Shown here in pieces: positions 25,529 to 33,564 of a stretch of DNA of 42,922 nucleotides. This DNA comes from Muribaculaceae bacterium. Its GTDB lineage: Bacteria; Bacteroidota; Bacteroidia; Bacteroidales; Muribaculaceae. Numbering within the stretch: position 1 is the first letter of the stretch; each line of letters opens with the position of its first letter. The notes under the pieces were generated by a model. That model was not told where the DNA came from. It did not search any database and worked only from the letters and a program-made list of their open reading frames with translations. The stretch spans positions 1 to 42,922 of the forward strand of contig VSPM01000025.1 of assembly GCA_009775365.1 (NCBI GenBank), given 5' to 3'. The position numbers and the translations under genes were made by a program.

Positions 25529-26821
25529 ATGAGGAAATCTGACATCAGAAGGGGCACGCTTTATATTATCGGTTTTTCGGTGCTGATATTTGTGCTTATT
25601 CACATATTTATGAAAAGGGAGGCAGATTCTCCCGAAGAATCGCCGAAGGGGTTCTCAGTCAGGTGGAGCGACACGTTGACAAATCGTTCGTCGGAATGGA
25701 AGGCTCTGTATCCTATGGACAAGGAGATTGAGCTATTCATGCAGAAGTGGGAGCTTAAAGGAATGTCTGTGGCTGTTACTCGCAATGACTCGTTGCTTTA
25801 TGCCAAAGGTTATGGCTGGGCCGACAGGGAAGCCGGCGACAAGATGGAGGCAACATCGATAATGCGTATGGCTTCGGCTTCAAAACTTATAACTGCGGTG
25901 GCAATAATGAAGCTTTGTGAGCAAGGGAAACTCAATCTTGACATGAAGGTGTTTGGACATGAAGGGATTCTTAACGACACTTCCTATACGTCTGCCATAC
26001 GCGACCAAAGGATAAAGGAGATTACGGTTGACCATCTTCTCAGGCATAAGGGTGGTTTTACTTTGGGTGCGGGTGATCCGATGTTTAACACCAAAGATAT
26101 TATGGCGGTTAAGAAGCTTAAAACCCCGCCGACTAATCAGGAGCTTACAAAGATTGTGCTCGGGCGCCGCTTAGGGTTTATGCCGGGTTTCGGAAGACGG
26201 TACAGTAATTTTGGATATATGTTGCTTTCTCTTGTTATAGAGAAAGTTACAGGGCTTAGTTACTGGGATTACGTCGATAAGGAGGTATTGCAGCCTGCCG
26301 GGGCGTATTATTTTTGTCCTGCCACAAATTATTATGCCGACCGCAACAAGCGTGAGGTGAAGTATTATCCCCCCGATGGAGAATTGGTGGAGGAGTATAA
26401 CGGCAGCGGAAAAATGGTTGAAAGGGTGTATGGCGGCAGCAACGTCAATGGGCTCATGGGTGCCGGAGGATGGGTGGCCTCCGCCGCCGATCTGGCGCGT
26501 CTTGTGGCCGCTATTGACGGCGATTCCCGTGTCAGGGATGTGATAAATGCAAACAGCGTGGCTGCTATGACTGCTCATGACGACAATGACAAGATGAGCC
26601 GTGGCTGGAGCGAGGTTGATGCAAAAGGGAAATGGTCGCGCACCGGCACCCTCAGCTCTACTCATGCGCTTATTGAGAGATTTCCCGATGGAGAGTGCTG
26701 GGTTATACTCACGAATAGCGGAGTCTGGATTGGCCATCGCTTTTCTCGCGACCTCTCTCGTCTTGTAGAAAGATTGCGATCACGCTATGACAAAGACCTG
26801 CCGCGTCGTAACCTATGGTGA
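25529..26821 (+). CDS. Beta-lactamase-fold serine hydrolase, membrane anchored
   Basis: A 430-residue penicillin-binding-protein/class C beta-lactamase-like hydrolase. A basic N-terminus and one helix at about residues 10-28 (TLYIIGFSVLIFVLIHIFM) anchor it in the inner membrane with the domain outside. The catalytic triad motifs are present: MASASKLITA with SxxK (Ser at about residue 117), YSNFGY as YxN, and RTGTLSS in place of KTG near 370. Relatives include esterases, D-aminopeptidases and peptidoglycan-active enzymes, and the sequence does not fix the substrate. The frame is open upstream of the chosen ATG, but the promoter at 25476-25483 and the signal-anchor support this start. Confidence 0.88.
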   Translation: MRKSDIRRGTLYIIGFSVLIFVLIHIFMKREADSPEESPKGFSVRWSDTLTNRSSEWKALYPMDKEIELFMQKWELKGMSVAVTRNDSLLYAKGYGWADREAGDKMEATSIMRMASASKLITAVAIMKLCEQGKLNLDMKVFGHEGILNDTSYTSAIRDQRIKEITVDHLLRHKGGFTLGAGDPMFNTKDIMAVKKLKTPPTNQELTKIVLGRRLGFMPGFGRRYSNFGYMLLSLVIEKVTGLSYWDYVDKEVLQPAGAYYFCPATNYYADRNKREVKYYPPDGELVEEYNGSGKMVERVYGGSNVNGLMGAGGWVASAADLARLVAAIDGDSRVRDVINANSVAAMTAHDDNDKMSRGWSEVDAKGKWSRTGTLSSTHALIERFPDGECWVILTNSGVWIGHRFSRDLSRLVERLRSRYDKDLPRRNLW

Positions 26822-27042
26822 CAAGCCGGCATCCCGTGAAAGGAATCTGCATAGTACGAAAAAAAGGAGCAGGCTCCGATATTATAAGATACAACCCGTG
26901 ACTATGCGCAATGTGTGTTTAAAAAATTGCATATGTTGTGGTTAAGTGTCGCTAAATGCAGATGTGCAGATAATGTGACAGTCAAATAAAATGACGAACA
27001 GGCTATGAAATTTTTTAAGATTATTGAAAAAAGTGAAAAATA

Positions 27043-27074
27043 TTTGGCTGTTTCAAAAAAAATGTCTAACTTTG
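27043..27074 (+). promoter_or_regulatory. tRNA-Pro promoter
   Basis: TTTG at 27043-27046 and TAACTTTG at 27067-27074 with a 20-bp gap. The implied start near 27078 gives a 13-nt 5' leader before the tRNA. Confidence 0.75.
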
Positions 27075-27090
27075 CAGTCGCTAACGCAAT

Positions 27091-27164
27091 CGGGGTGTAG
27101 CACAGTTGGTTAGCGCGCTACGTTCGGGACGTAGAGGTCGGGCGTTCGAGTCGCCTCACCCCGA
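27091..27164 (+). tRNA. tRNA-Pro (anticodon CGG)
   Basis: The cloverleaf is complete. The acceptor stem is CGGGGTG/CACCCCG, the D-arm GCAC...GCGC, and the anticodon stem CTACG/CGTAG with loop TTCGGGA and anticodon CGG at 27125-27127. The variable loop is AGGTC or similar. The T-arm is GGGCG-TTCGAGT-CGCCT, with discriminator A at 27164. The 3' CCA is not encoded. Confidence 0.95.
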
Positions 27165-27167
27165 CAG

Positions 27168-27200
27168 AAATCCGCAGGCTTTACTGCCTGCGGATTTTTT
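27168..27200 (+). terminator. Terminator of tRNA-Pro
   Basis: TCCGCAGGC (27171-27179) pairs with GCCTGCGGA (27186-27194). The stem is extended by AAA/TTT and followed by further Ts. It lies just after the tRNA. Confidence 0.88.
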
Positions 27201-27211
27201 GTGGCCTGTTA

Positions 27212-27243
27212 TTTGCGGATTACACCGGAATGTTGTAATTTTG
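27212..27243 (+). promoter_or_regulatory. metK promoter
   Basis: TTTG at 27212-27215 and TAATTTTG at 27236-27243 with a 20-bp gap. The implied start near 27247 gives a leader of about 270 nt before the metK ATG at 27518. Confidence 0.75.
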
Positions 27244-27249
27244 CAAATG

Positions 27250-27517
27250 AAAAAGCATGGCCCATGGCCATGAAGTGGAAAAATTTGGCTGCTTGCAACC
27301 ACTTGAAAAAATGCTAAAACTGCACATTGAGGATTTTCCTCTTCCGGATGCGCCTGGCGCGGCCGGAAGTTCAGGCGGAGCATTTGGAAGTGGGCGCGAG
27401 CCCGAATCCGGAGGCTCTTTTTTTATGCCTCGCCAAATATTGAGATTATAAATATGCTTTGGCCATTGTGTGGGACGAGCATCGAAACCAAATAAAATAA
27501 AAAATAGAATACATTAT
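27250..27517 (+). promoter_or_regulatory. Structured metK leader; candidate riboswitch or attenuator
   Basis: Several helices can be drawn. AAGTGG (27273-27278) pairs with CCACTT (27299-27304). CTTCCGG (27341-27347) pairs with CCGGAAG (27363-27369) around an inner GCGC/GCGC hairpin, and alternatively CGCCTG (27351-27356) pairs with CAGGCG (27372-27377). The terminator stem GAGCC (27398-27402)/GGCTC (27413-27417) is followed by seven Ts (27418-27424). CTTCCGG can instead pair with CCGGAGG (27408-27414), which would break the terminator. I do not recognise the SAM-I, SAM-II or SAM-III consensus. Ligand-controlled termination is inference. Confidence 0.5.
27398..27424 (+). terminator. Conditional terminator in the metK leader
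   Basis: GAGCC/GGCTC stem with a 10-nt loop and an immediate run of seven Ts, about 95 nt before the metK start. Because metK must be expressed, this can only be a conditional or leaky terminator. Confidence 0.6.
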
Positions 27518-28840
27518 ATGAGTTATTTATTCACATCGGAATCAGTTTCCGAAGGGCACCCCGACAAGGTGGCCGACCAGATAAGCGACACTCTTCTTGA
27601 CGAGTTTCTCGCCCGCGATCCTCAAAGCCATGTGGCCATCGAGACTCTTTGCACCACCGGGCAGGTGGTAGTGGCCGGAGAAGTGAGCAGCGGCGCGTAT
27701 GTAGACCTTCATTCCACTGTGCGCGAACTTATAAGGGAGATTGGCTATGACAGAGGCGCATATCGTTTCGACGGCGATTCTCTTGGCATCCTCTCTGCCA
27801 TACACGAGCAGAGCTGCGACATCAACAGGGGCGTGAGCCGTGGCGAGCAACTTCAGCAGGGCGCCGGCGACCAGGGCATGATGTTCGGTTACGCAGTAGA
27901 TGAAACCGATAACTACATGCCGCTTTCACTCGACCTTTCTCACCTTCTTCTCCGCGAACTCGCGGAAATACGCCGCGAGGGTCAGGAGATGTCTTATTAT
28001 AGAAAAGGTAAACTGAAGACGTATCTGCGCCCTGACGCAAAGAGCCAGGTGACTGTGGAATATGCCGACGACCGCACTCCTCTTCGTGTGCACACAATTG
28101 TGATTTCTACACAGCACGATGATTTTATCCCCGCGCTCGACGACACCGAGCAGGCTCAGACAAGGGCTGACCAGGAGATGCTGGAGCGTATTCGCAAAGA
28201 TGTGGAAGAGGTGCTTCTTCCGCGTGTGATTGCCAAGCTCCCTGAAAAAGTGCGTGCCCTTTTCGACGACAAGCTTGTGTTGCATGTGAACCCCACAGGT
28301 AAGTTCGTGCTTGGCGGCCCCCATGCCGACACCGGACTGACGGGGCGCAAGATAATAGTCGACACTTATGGCGGGCGCGGAGCCCACGGAGGGGGCGCCT
28401 TCTCCGGCAAGGACCCGTCGAAGGTGGACCGTTCGGCAGCTTACGCATGTCGTCACATCGCTAAGAACATGGTTGCCGCCGGAGTGGCCCGCGAGATGCT
28501 TGTGCAGGTTAGCTACGCCATAGGCAAGGCCGAGCCGATAAACATATTTGTCGACACATACGGCACTGCGCGCGAGGGCATAGACGATGCTTTGATAGCG
28601 GAAAAAATCAAGGAGCTCTTTGACCTTCGTCCCGGGGCGATTGAGTCCGCTCTCAAATTGAGGAAACCCATCTACAGGGAGACTGCCTCTTACGGCCACA
28701 TGGGGCGCGAGCCTCGCACGGTGGTGAAAGAGTTTGCCTCGCGCTATGACAAGGCTCCGCTTTCAATGGAAGTGGAACTCTTCACATGGGAGAAACTCGA
28801 CATGACCGAACGCATCAAAGAGGCATTCGGGATAGCTTGA
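27518..28840 (+). CDS. metK: S-adenosylmethionine synthetase
   Basis: A 440-residue enzyme that makes SAM from methionine and ATP. Motifs in order: YLFTSESVSEGHPDKVADQISD at residues 3-24 (ATP/methionine site), GAGDQGMMFGYA at about 117-128, and GGRGAHGGGAFSGKDPSKVDRSAAY at about 285-310 (the P-loop-like phosphate-binding stretch). AVSYAIG-like QVSYAIGKAEP follows. The frame is open 16 codons further upstream, but the family always starts close to YLFTSESV, so the ATG at 27518 is the start. It has its own promoter and a ~270-nt leader, whose structure suggests control of transcription by folding. RlmN, encoded three genes downstream, is a SAM user. Confidence 0.96.
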   Translation: MSYLFTSESVSEGHPDKVADQISDTLLDEFLARDPQSHVAIETLCTTGQVVVAGEVSSGAYVDLHSTVRELIREIGYDRGAYRFDGDSLGILSAIHEQSCDINRGVSRGEQLQQGAGDQGMMFGYAVDETDNYMPLSLDLSHLLLRELAEIRREGQEMSYYRKGKLKTYLRPDAKSQVTVEYADDRTPLRVHTIVISTQHDDFIPALDDTEQAQTRADQEMLERIRKDVEEVLLPRVIAKLPEKVRALFDDKLVLHVNPTGKFVLGGPHADTGLTGRKIIVDTYGGRGAHGGGAFSGKDPSKVDRSAAYACRHIAKNMVAAGVAREMLVQVSYAIGKAEPINIFVDTYGTAREGIDDALIAEKIKELFDLRPGAIESALKLRKPIYRETASYGHMGREPRTVVKEFASRYDKAPLSMEVELFTWEKLDMTERIKEAFGIA

Positions 28841-28929
28841 TATTTATCCGTGGAAAAGCCTGATACCCTCGTTGAAAGGGCATCCGGAAGCCGATTGAGT
28901 GAAAATTTTTTAATAAATCGGCATTAATA

Positions 28930-28960
28930 TTGGGGATTTGAGCCAAAAGTGTTATCTTTG
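28930..28960 (+). promoter_or_regulatory. Promoter of the PpiD-like gene
   Basis: TTGG at 28930-28933 and TATCTTTG at 28953-28960, 19 bp apart. The implied start near 28964 gives a ~100-nt leader. In that leader GGCCATAT (28984-28991) pairs with ATATGGCC (29002-29009), with TTTTT about 11 nt further on. Confidence 0.6.
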
Positions 28961-29065
28961 CGTGCTCAAAACAATCCGGATTAGGCCATATTTCGCAAGA
29001 GATATGGCCAAATCAGGACATTTTTCCATAGAATTAATCAAACACAATTACAGCGATAGCACAGA

Positions 29066-31198
29066 ATGGCAACATTAGAGAAAATCAGAAGCAAGTCAGG
29101 GTTACTGATCGTAGCGATCGGCGTGGCGCTCCTTGCCTTCATTGTTGGTGACGCAATCACCAACAGCCGAAATTTGTTTGGCGACCACACAACAGTGGCT
29201 AAAATCGGCGGCGAAAAGATAGACTACACCGACTACATCCGTAAGCGTGAGGAACTCAACAACCAGTTGGAGCAGGCCCGCCGTCAGAACCCGGCCCAGT
29301 ATGCTAACTTCGACACACAGCTCCTCTCCCAGATGGCGCTTGACAACCTTGTGAGCGAAACCCTTCTTGACGAAGCCGCCGACAATGCCGGGATTCAGAC
29401 ATCAGGTTCGCAACTCAGTTTCTACATCCTCGAAAACCCTGTGAACCCGCGCATTCAGGAGATTATGCAGCAGCTCAACGCCTCCGGCATGAGCGTGTCA
29501 ACTCCCCAGCAGGCATATGAGGTGATTTTCAATCCTAAGCGCAATGGCCTTACCGACGCTCAGATGGAGCCGTTCCAGAAAGTATGGGTGGCCATGGAGG
29601 CAGAGACAAGCCAGATGATTCGTCGTCAGACTTATCAGCGTCTGCTCTATGGCACAATCAAGGCAAACGACCTTGACAAGAAGGCTCTTTATAATGACTA
29701 TGTGGCAACCCGCAACGTTGACTATGCTTATCATCCCTACGGCCAGCTCGACCCGGAAAAATATGCTGTCGACGAGAATGCGCTCCGCGCGGAATATGAG
29801 AACGTGAAGAACCGCTTTAAAGTGGTTGAGCCCACCAAGGATGTTGCGTTCATAGCAGTGAGCATCGCTCCTTCTGCAGCCGACCGTGAGGCGGCCCGCC
29901 GTCTTGCAGCGCAGACCACGGCTGTGCTCCGCGACAGCTCAGCGCAGCTGAGCAAGGAACTTAAAAAGGAAGGAATAGTATTGACTCATAAGGAGCTTCG
30001 CGCAGCTGACCTCCCCAGAGGCATGGTGAAAGACTATGTGCTTTCCGCTTCACGCGATTCTGTGAAACTTATCAGCGAAAACCTCAAAGGCTTTACAATC
30101 GTGAAGATGGGCCGTCGTTCTCAGGCTGTCGACTCAGTGCAGCTTAACCTCGTGCAGGTGGCAGGCGGCAATTTGGCCGACAAGGTGCTTGCAAGCCTCA
30201 ACAGCGGGCTCTCAATCGATTCGATCGGCAAGAAGTTCCCCGCCGACAGCGTGTTCGCCCAGAAAGAGCAGTGGATAACACTTTTCAATGCACAGGGTCG
30301 CACAGGCGCTCTTGAATCAAGCCAGCTTGACTCTCTTTTCAATGCCGGAGGCAAATATATTTCTCTGATGTCGGCGCCCCAGGGTGCTGTGCTTGCTCAG
30401 GTGTCGAAAAGAAATGCTCCTGTAGAGGTGTATGAATATGACGAGGTGACTTATGATCTCAAGCCGAGTTCCAAGACTCTCAATGACGAGCGTGCCAAAC
30501 TTGAGAAATTCCTCGACGAGAATGCCAGCACAAAGAATTTCATGGCCAATGCAGCCAAGTCGGGCTATTCTGTTCAGAACATGAGCGTGTCGTCTTCTCA
30601 GCCGGCAATGCCCCGCATGGCAGGAATGCAGAGCTACTATCCCGACAGCCGCCAGGTGGTGCGTTGGGTGATGATCGACGGCAAGCCCGGCGCAGTGAGC
30701 CACATCTATGAGTCGAAAGATGCCATGACCCCCGCTCTCTATGCAGTGGCAGTGGTCAATGAATATGACGACTTCGCTCCGCTCACCAACAACGATGTTA
30801 ATAAGATTGTGACAGACCGTGCCCGCAAGTCGAAGGCAGGCGACGAATTGGTTAAGCAGTATCAGCCCAAGGCCGGCAGCATGGCATCGGCCGCTCAGGC
30901 TATGGGCGTTGAGCCCCAGAACAACCCCAACTTCCGTTTCGGCCGCAACTCGCAGGTGCGCGATGCCCGTGTGATGGGCCGCATAGCCGGCAGCCAGCCC
31001 GGCAAGGTGGTTGTTGTCAAGGGCGACGACGGAGTGTATGCTTACCAGGTCACTTCAACTGCAACAGAAAAATTCCCCTATAGCGAGCAGCAGTATGAGC
31101 AGCAGTATTTCCAGCTCATTAGCCCCAACATGGGTGAAATGCTCAAAGGCGCTAAGGAGATTGAAAATAATATCTATAAATTCGAGGCCGGCGATTGA
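29066..31198 (+). CDS. PpiD/SurA-like periplasmic folding chaperone
   Basis: A 710-residue protein. A single inner-membrane helix at about residues 12-30 (GLLIVAIGVALLAFIVGDAI) anchors a large periplasmic part, as in PpiD. Residues 35-175 form a SurA_N-type helical chaperone domain (VAKIGGEKIDYTDYIRKREEL). The middle contains two stretches that look like weakened parvulin (PpiC) domains, at about 255-370 and 370-470 (LASLNSGLSIDSIGKKFPADS). I do not see the conserved parvulin active-site residues, so peptidyl-prolyl isomerase activity is doubtful and a holdase role is more likely. Its own promoter and a hairpin-bearing leader precede it. A GC-rich hairpin follows, then rlmN. Confidence 0.85.
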   Translation: MATLEKIRSKSGLLIVAIGVALLAFIVGDAITNSRNLFGDHTTVAKIGGEKIDYTDYIRKREELNNQLEQARRQNPAQYANFDTQLLSQMALDNLVSETLLDEAADNAGIQTSGSQLSFYILENPVNPRIQEIMQQLNASGMSVSTPQQAYEVIFNPKRNGLTDAQMEPFQKVWVAMEAETSQMIRRQTYQRLLYGTIKANDLDKKALYNDYVATRNVDYAYHPYGQLDPEKYAVDENALRAEYENVKNRFKVVEPTKDVAFIAVSIAPSAADREAARRLAAQTTAVLRDSSAQLSKELKKEGIVLTHKELRAADLPRGMVKDYVLSASRDSVKLISENLKGFTIVKMGRRSQAVDSVQLNLVQVAGGNLADKVLASLNSGLSIDSIGKKFPADSVFAQKEQWITLFNAQGRTGALESSQLDSLFNAGGKYISLMSAPQGAVLAQVSKRNAPVEVYEYDEVTYDLKPSSKTLNDERAKLEKFLDENASTKNFMANAAKSGYSVQNMSVSSSQPAMPRMAGMQSYYPDSRQVVRWVMIDGKPGAVSHIYESKDAMTPALYAVAVVNEYDDFAPLTNNDVNKIVTDRARKSKAGDELVKQYQPKAGSMASAAQAMGVEPQNNPNFRFGRNSQVRDARVMGRIAGSQPGKVVVVKGDDGVYAYQVTSTATEKFPYSEQQYEQQYFQLISPNMGEMLKGAKEIENNIYKFEAGD

Positions 31199-31230
31199 TG
31201 ACGCAGGTATCGAAGAGACGATAACACAGC

Positions 31231-31271
31231 CGAAGGGTCGTCGCCGTTTCCCGGCGCCGGCCCTTCGCTTT
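31231..31271 (+). terminator. Hairpin terminator after the PpiD-like gene
   Basis: CGAAGGG (31231-31237) pairs with CCCTTCG (31261-31267), with an inner CGCCG/CGGCG stem (31242-31246, 31252-31256). Only a short TTT follows, so termination may be partial and rlmN could receive read-through. Confidence 0.6.
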
Positions 31272-31297
31272 AACACAACACAGACATAACAAAGAAT

Positions 31298-32353
31298 ATG
31301 CAGGCAACCACGCAACGTCCCCCGCTGATTGGCATGAATCTGGATGCGCTCACAAAAGTGGTGCTTTCCGGAGGAATGCAGAAATTTGTGGCGAAACAGC
31401 TGGCCGAATGGCTATATAAAAAGAAGGTGACCCGATTTGACGAGATGGTCAATATCTCGAAGAAAAATCGAGAATGGCTCGAGGCGAATTATGTGACAGG
31501 GCGGGAGGCCCCGCTGTCGCGTCAGAAATCAGCCGACGGCACAGTGAAATATCTTTTCGATGTGGGCAGCGGCAATGACATAGAGAGTGTGTATATCCCG
31601 GACCACGACAGGGCCACTCTTTGCGTGTCGTCGCAAGCCGGCTGCAAGATGAACTGTTATTTCTGCGCCACAGGCCGCCTTGGCTTCAGAGCGCAGCTCA
31701 CAGCGGCGCAGATTATCAACCAGGTGTTGAGCATCCCCCCGGCTCCCAAGCCCGGAGAGACTCCGGCCACGGAGCTCACCAATGTGGTGTTTATGGGAAT
31801 GGGGGAGCCTCTTGACAATATTGACGCGCTTCTTACTGTGATTGAGATAATGACCGCGCCATGGGGAATGGCATGGAGCCCTAAGCGCATCACGGTGTCG
31901 ACAGTAGGCAAGCTGCCTCAGTTGAAAGATCTCTTGGAGAAGACTCAGGTGCATGTGGCCGTGAGCCTTCACACTGCCGACCCCATGCAGCGCGACCAGC
32001 TTATGCCCGCCCAGAGGGCATTCCCGATTTCGAGCGTGATAAAAATGCTTGAGGCATATGACTTCAGCCACCAGCGAAGGCTCTCTTTTGAATATATCAT
32101 GTGGCGCGGCGTGAACGACGACATAGCCCACGCCGATTTGCTCATACGCCTTATCCGGGGGCTTGACTGCAGGGTGAACCTTATCAGATTTCACGTTATC
32201 CCCGGAGTGGAACTGCATCCAAGCAGCGACGAGAGAATGCTGATGTTCAGAAATTACCTCAACTCCAAAGGAGTGACAGCCACTATCAGGAGCTCGCGAG
32301 GTGAAGACATAATGGCCGCCTGCGGAATGCTTGCCGGCAAGAATAAAAAATGA
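31298..32353 (+). CDS. rlmN: Dual-specificity 23S rRNA/tRNA m2A methyltransferase RlmN
   Basis: A 351-residue radical-SAM enzyme that methylates C2 of A2503 in 23S rRNA and A37 of some tRNAs. An N-terminal helical domain (residues 1-100) includes LAEWLYKKKVTRFDEM. The iron-sulfur cluster motif CX3CX2C is CKMNCYFC (Cys 116, 120, 123). VVFMGMGEPLDN near 165-176 is diagnostic, and GWSP-like AWSPKRITVSTVG follows. SLHTADPMQRDQLMPAQR precedes the catalytic region. The C-terminal Cys in IMAACGMLAG (about 345) is the resolving/methyl-transfer Cys. Its stop overlaps pdxA as ATGA, so translation of the two is coupled. Confidence 0.95.
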   Translation: MQATTQRPPLIGMNLDALTKVVLSGGMQKFVAKQLAEWLYKKKVTRFDEMVNISKKNREWLEANYVTGREAPLSRQKSADGTVKYLFDVGSGNDIESVYIPDHDRATLCVSSQAGCKMNCYFCATGRLGFRAQLTAAQIINQVLSIPPAPKPGETPATELTNVVFMGMGEPLDNIDALLTVIEIMTAPWGMAWSPKRITVSTVGKLPQLKDLLEKTQVHVAVSLHTADPMQRDQLMPAQRAFPISSVIKMLEAYDFSHQRRLSFEYIMWRGVNDDIAHADLLIRLIRGLDCRVNLIRFHVIPGVELHPSSDERMLMFRNYLNSKGVTATIRSSRGEDIMAACGMLAGKNKK

Positions 32354-33564
32354 TTATTACGATGGCAAGACCAATAAGAGTGGGCATCACCCACGGAGAC
32401 ATAAATGGGGTAGGCTATGAAGTTACGCTAAAGGCTCTGGCTCATGAGAGTGTCACCGAACTGTGCACCCCGGTTATTTTCGGTTATCACTCCCTTGCCG
32501 AGAAATGCCGCAAGCAGCTCGGGCTGGAGGAGATCAGATTAAACAAGGCGACGGATGCCGGTTCCGCTCCTGACGGGCGTGTGAGCGTTGTGGAGATAGG
32601 CGCAGAAGTGCCGGAACTGACTCCCGGCGAGCCTACGGCAGCCTCCGGCGAAGCGGCTGTGGCGGCTCTTGAGGCAGCCGTGGCGGCTCTCAAGGCAGGC
32701 GACATCGATGTGCTCGTCACGGCCCCTATCTCAAAAGAGGCTGTGCAGAGCGACAAGTTCCGTTTCCCCGGTCACACGGAATATCTTGAAGCCGCCTTAG
32801 GCGATGGCAGCAAAGCGCGCATGATTCTTTTTGACGACAATGTCCGTGTGGCTTTGGTCAGCACACACCTGCCGGTGTCGAAAGTGGCGGAGGCTGTCAC
32901 AAAAGAGAGCGTAGATGCGGCGATTGATTCACTCAACCTGTCGTTGCGTCAGGACTTCGGTTTTGAAAGGCCGAAGATTGCCGTTCTGTCGCTTAACCCT
33001 CATGCCGGTGACGGAGGTGTGCTCGGCACAGAGGAGAAGGAGATAATAGAGCCGGCCATAGCGGAGTTCCGCGAAAAGGGAGTGCTTGCGTTCGGCCCGT
33101 TTGCCGCCGACGGATTCTTCGGGCTTGGCGATTACCGCAAGTTTGACGGCATAGTGGCCATGTATCACGACCAGGGGCTTGCCCCGTTCAAGACTATTGC
33201 CGGCGAGCGCGGTGTGAACTTCACAGCCGGGCTGCCTTATGTGAGAACATCTCCCGACCATGGCACAGCATTCGGAATTGCCTGGAAGGGTGTTGCCGAC
33301 GAGACGTCCATGCGCGAGGCAATCTACAAGGCCATCGATATCTTCCGCCGCAGGGAGTCTTTTCTGGCGGCATCGGCCAATCCGTTGAGAAAATACACAA
33401 CCGACAAACCCGACAAGGGTGAGCGCCAGAGCCTCGGAGAGCGTCAGCCGAAAAAGGAGAAGCCGTCTCCCTCCAAGGGAGATGGCGTGAAAGCCAGGCC
33501 GGAGACTCGGCAGGAGCCGGAAGAGGATAGCGACAACACATCAACTCAAAATACTGAATCATGA
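32350..33564 (+). CDS. pdxA: 4-hydroxythreonine-4-phosphate dehydrogenase PdxA
   Basis: A 404-residue enzyme of pyridoxal-phosphate synthesis that oxidises 4-phosphohydroxythreonine with NAD. RVGITHGDINGVGYEVTLKAL opens the chain, VTAPISKEAVQSDKFRFPGHTEYLE is at about 118-145, and NPHAGDGGVLGTEEKEII and MYHDQGLAPFKTIAG carry the metal-binding His residues. LPYVRTSPDHGTAFGIAWKG closes the domain. The family usually ends near residue 350; here a 50-residue hydrophilic, Lys/Glu/Pro-rich tail follows (from about 355). The start may be the ATG at 32362 (MARPIRVG). It overlaps rlmN and the next gene by ATGA, making an uninterrupted translational run into the lipid genes. Confidence 0.93.
   Translation: MIITMARPIRVGITHGDINGVGYEVTLKALAHESVTELCTPVIFGYHSLAEKCRKQLGLEEIRLNKATDAGSAPDGRVSVVEIGAEVPELTPGEPTAASGEAAVAALEAAVAALKAGDIDVLVTAPISKEAVQSDKFRFPGHTEYLEAALGDGSKARMILFDDNVRVALVSTHLPVSKVAEAVTKESVDAAIDSLNLSLRQDFGFERPKIAVLSLNPHAGDGGVLGTEEKEIIEPAIAEFREKGVLAFGPFAADGFFGLGDYRKFDGIVAMYHDQGLAPFKTIAGERGVNFTAGLPYVRTSPDHGTAFGIAWKGVADETSMREAIYKAIDIFRRRESFLAASANPLRKYTTDKPDKGERQSLGERQPKKEKPSPSKGDGVKARPETRQEPEEDSDNTSTQNTES

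Noticed and set aside
26855..26880. GGAGC-AG-GCTCC inverted repeat with A-run, possible minus-strand terminator
   Set aside because: The loop would be too small or the stem only 4 bp, and no minus-strand gene ends here.
27257..27451. 64-codon frame in the metK leader
   Set aside because: No ribosome-binding site, unusual composition (Gly/Ser/Pro from GC-rich stems), and it runs through the leader hairpins; structure explains the region better. A leader peptide cannot be fully excluded.
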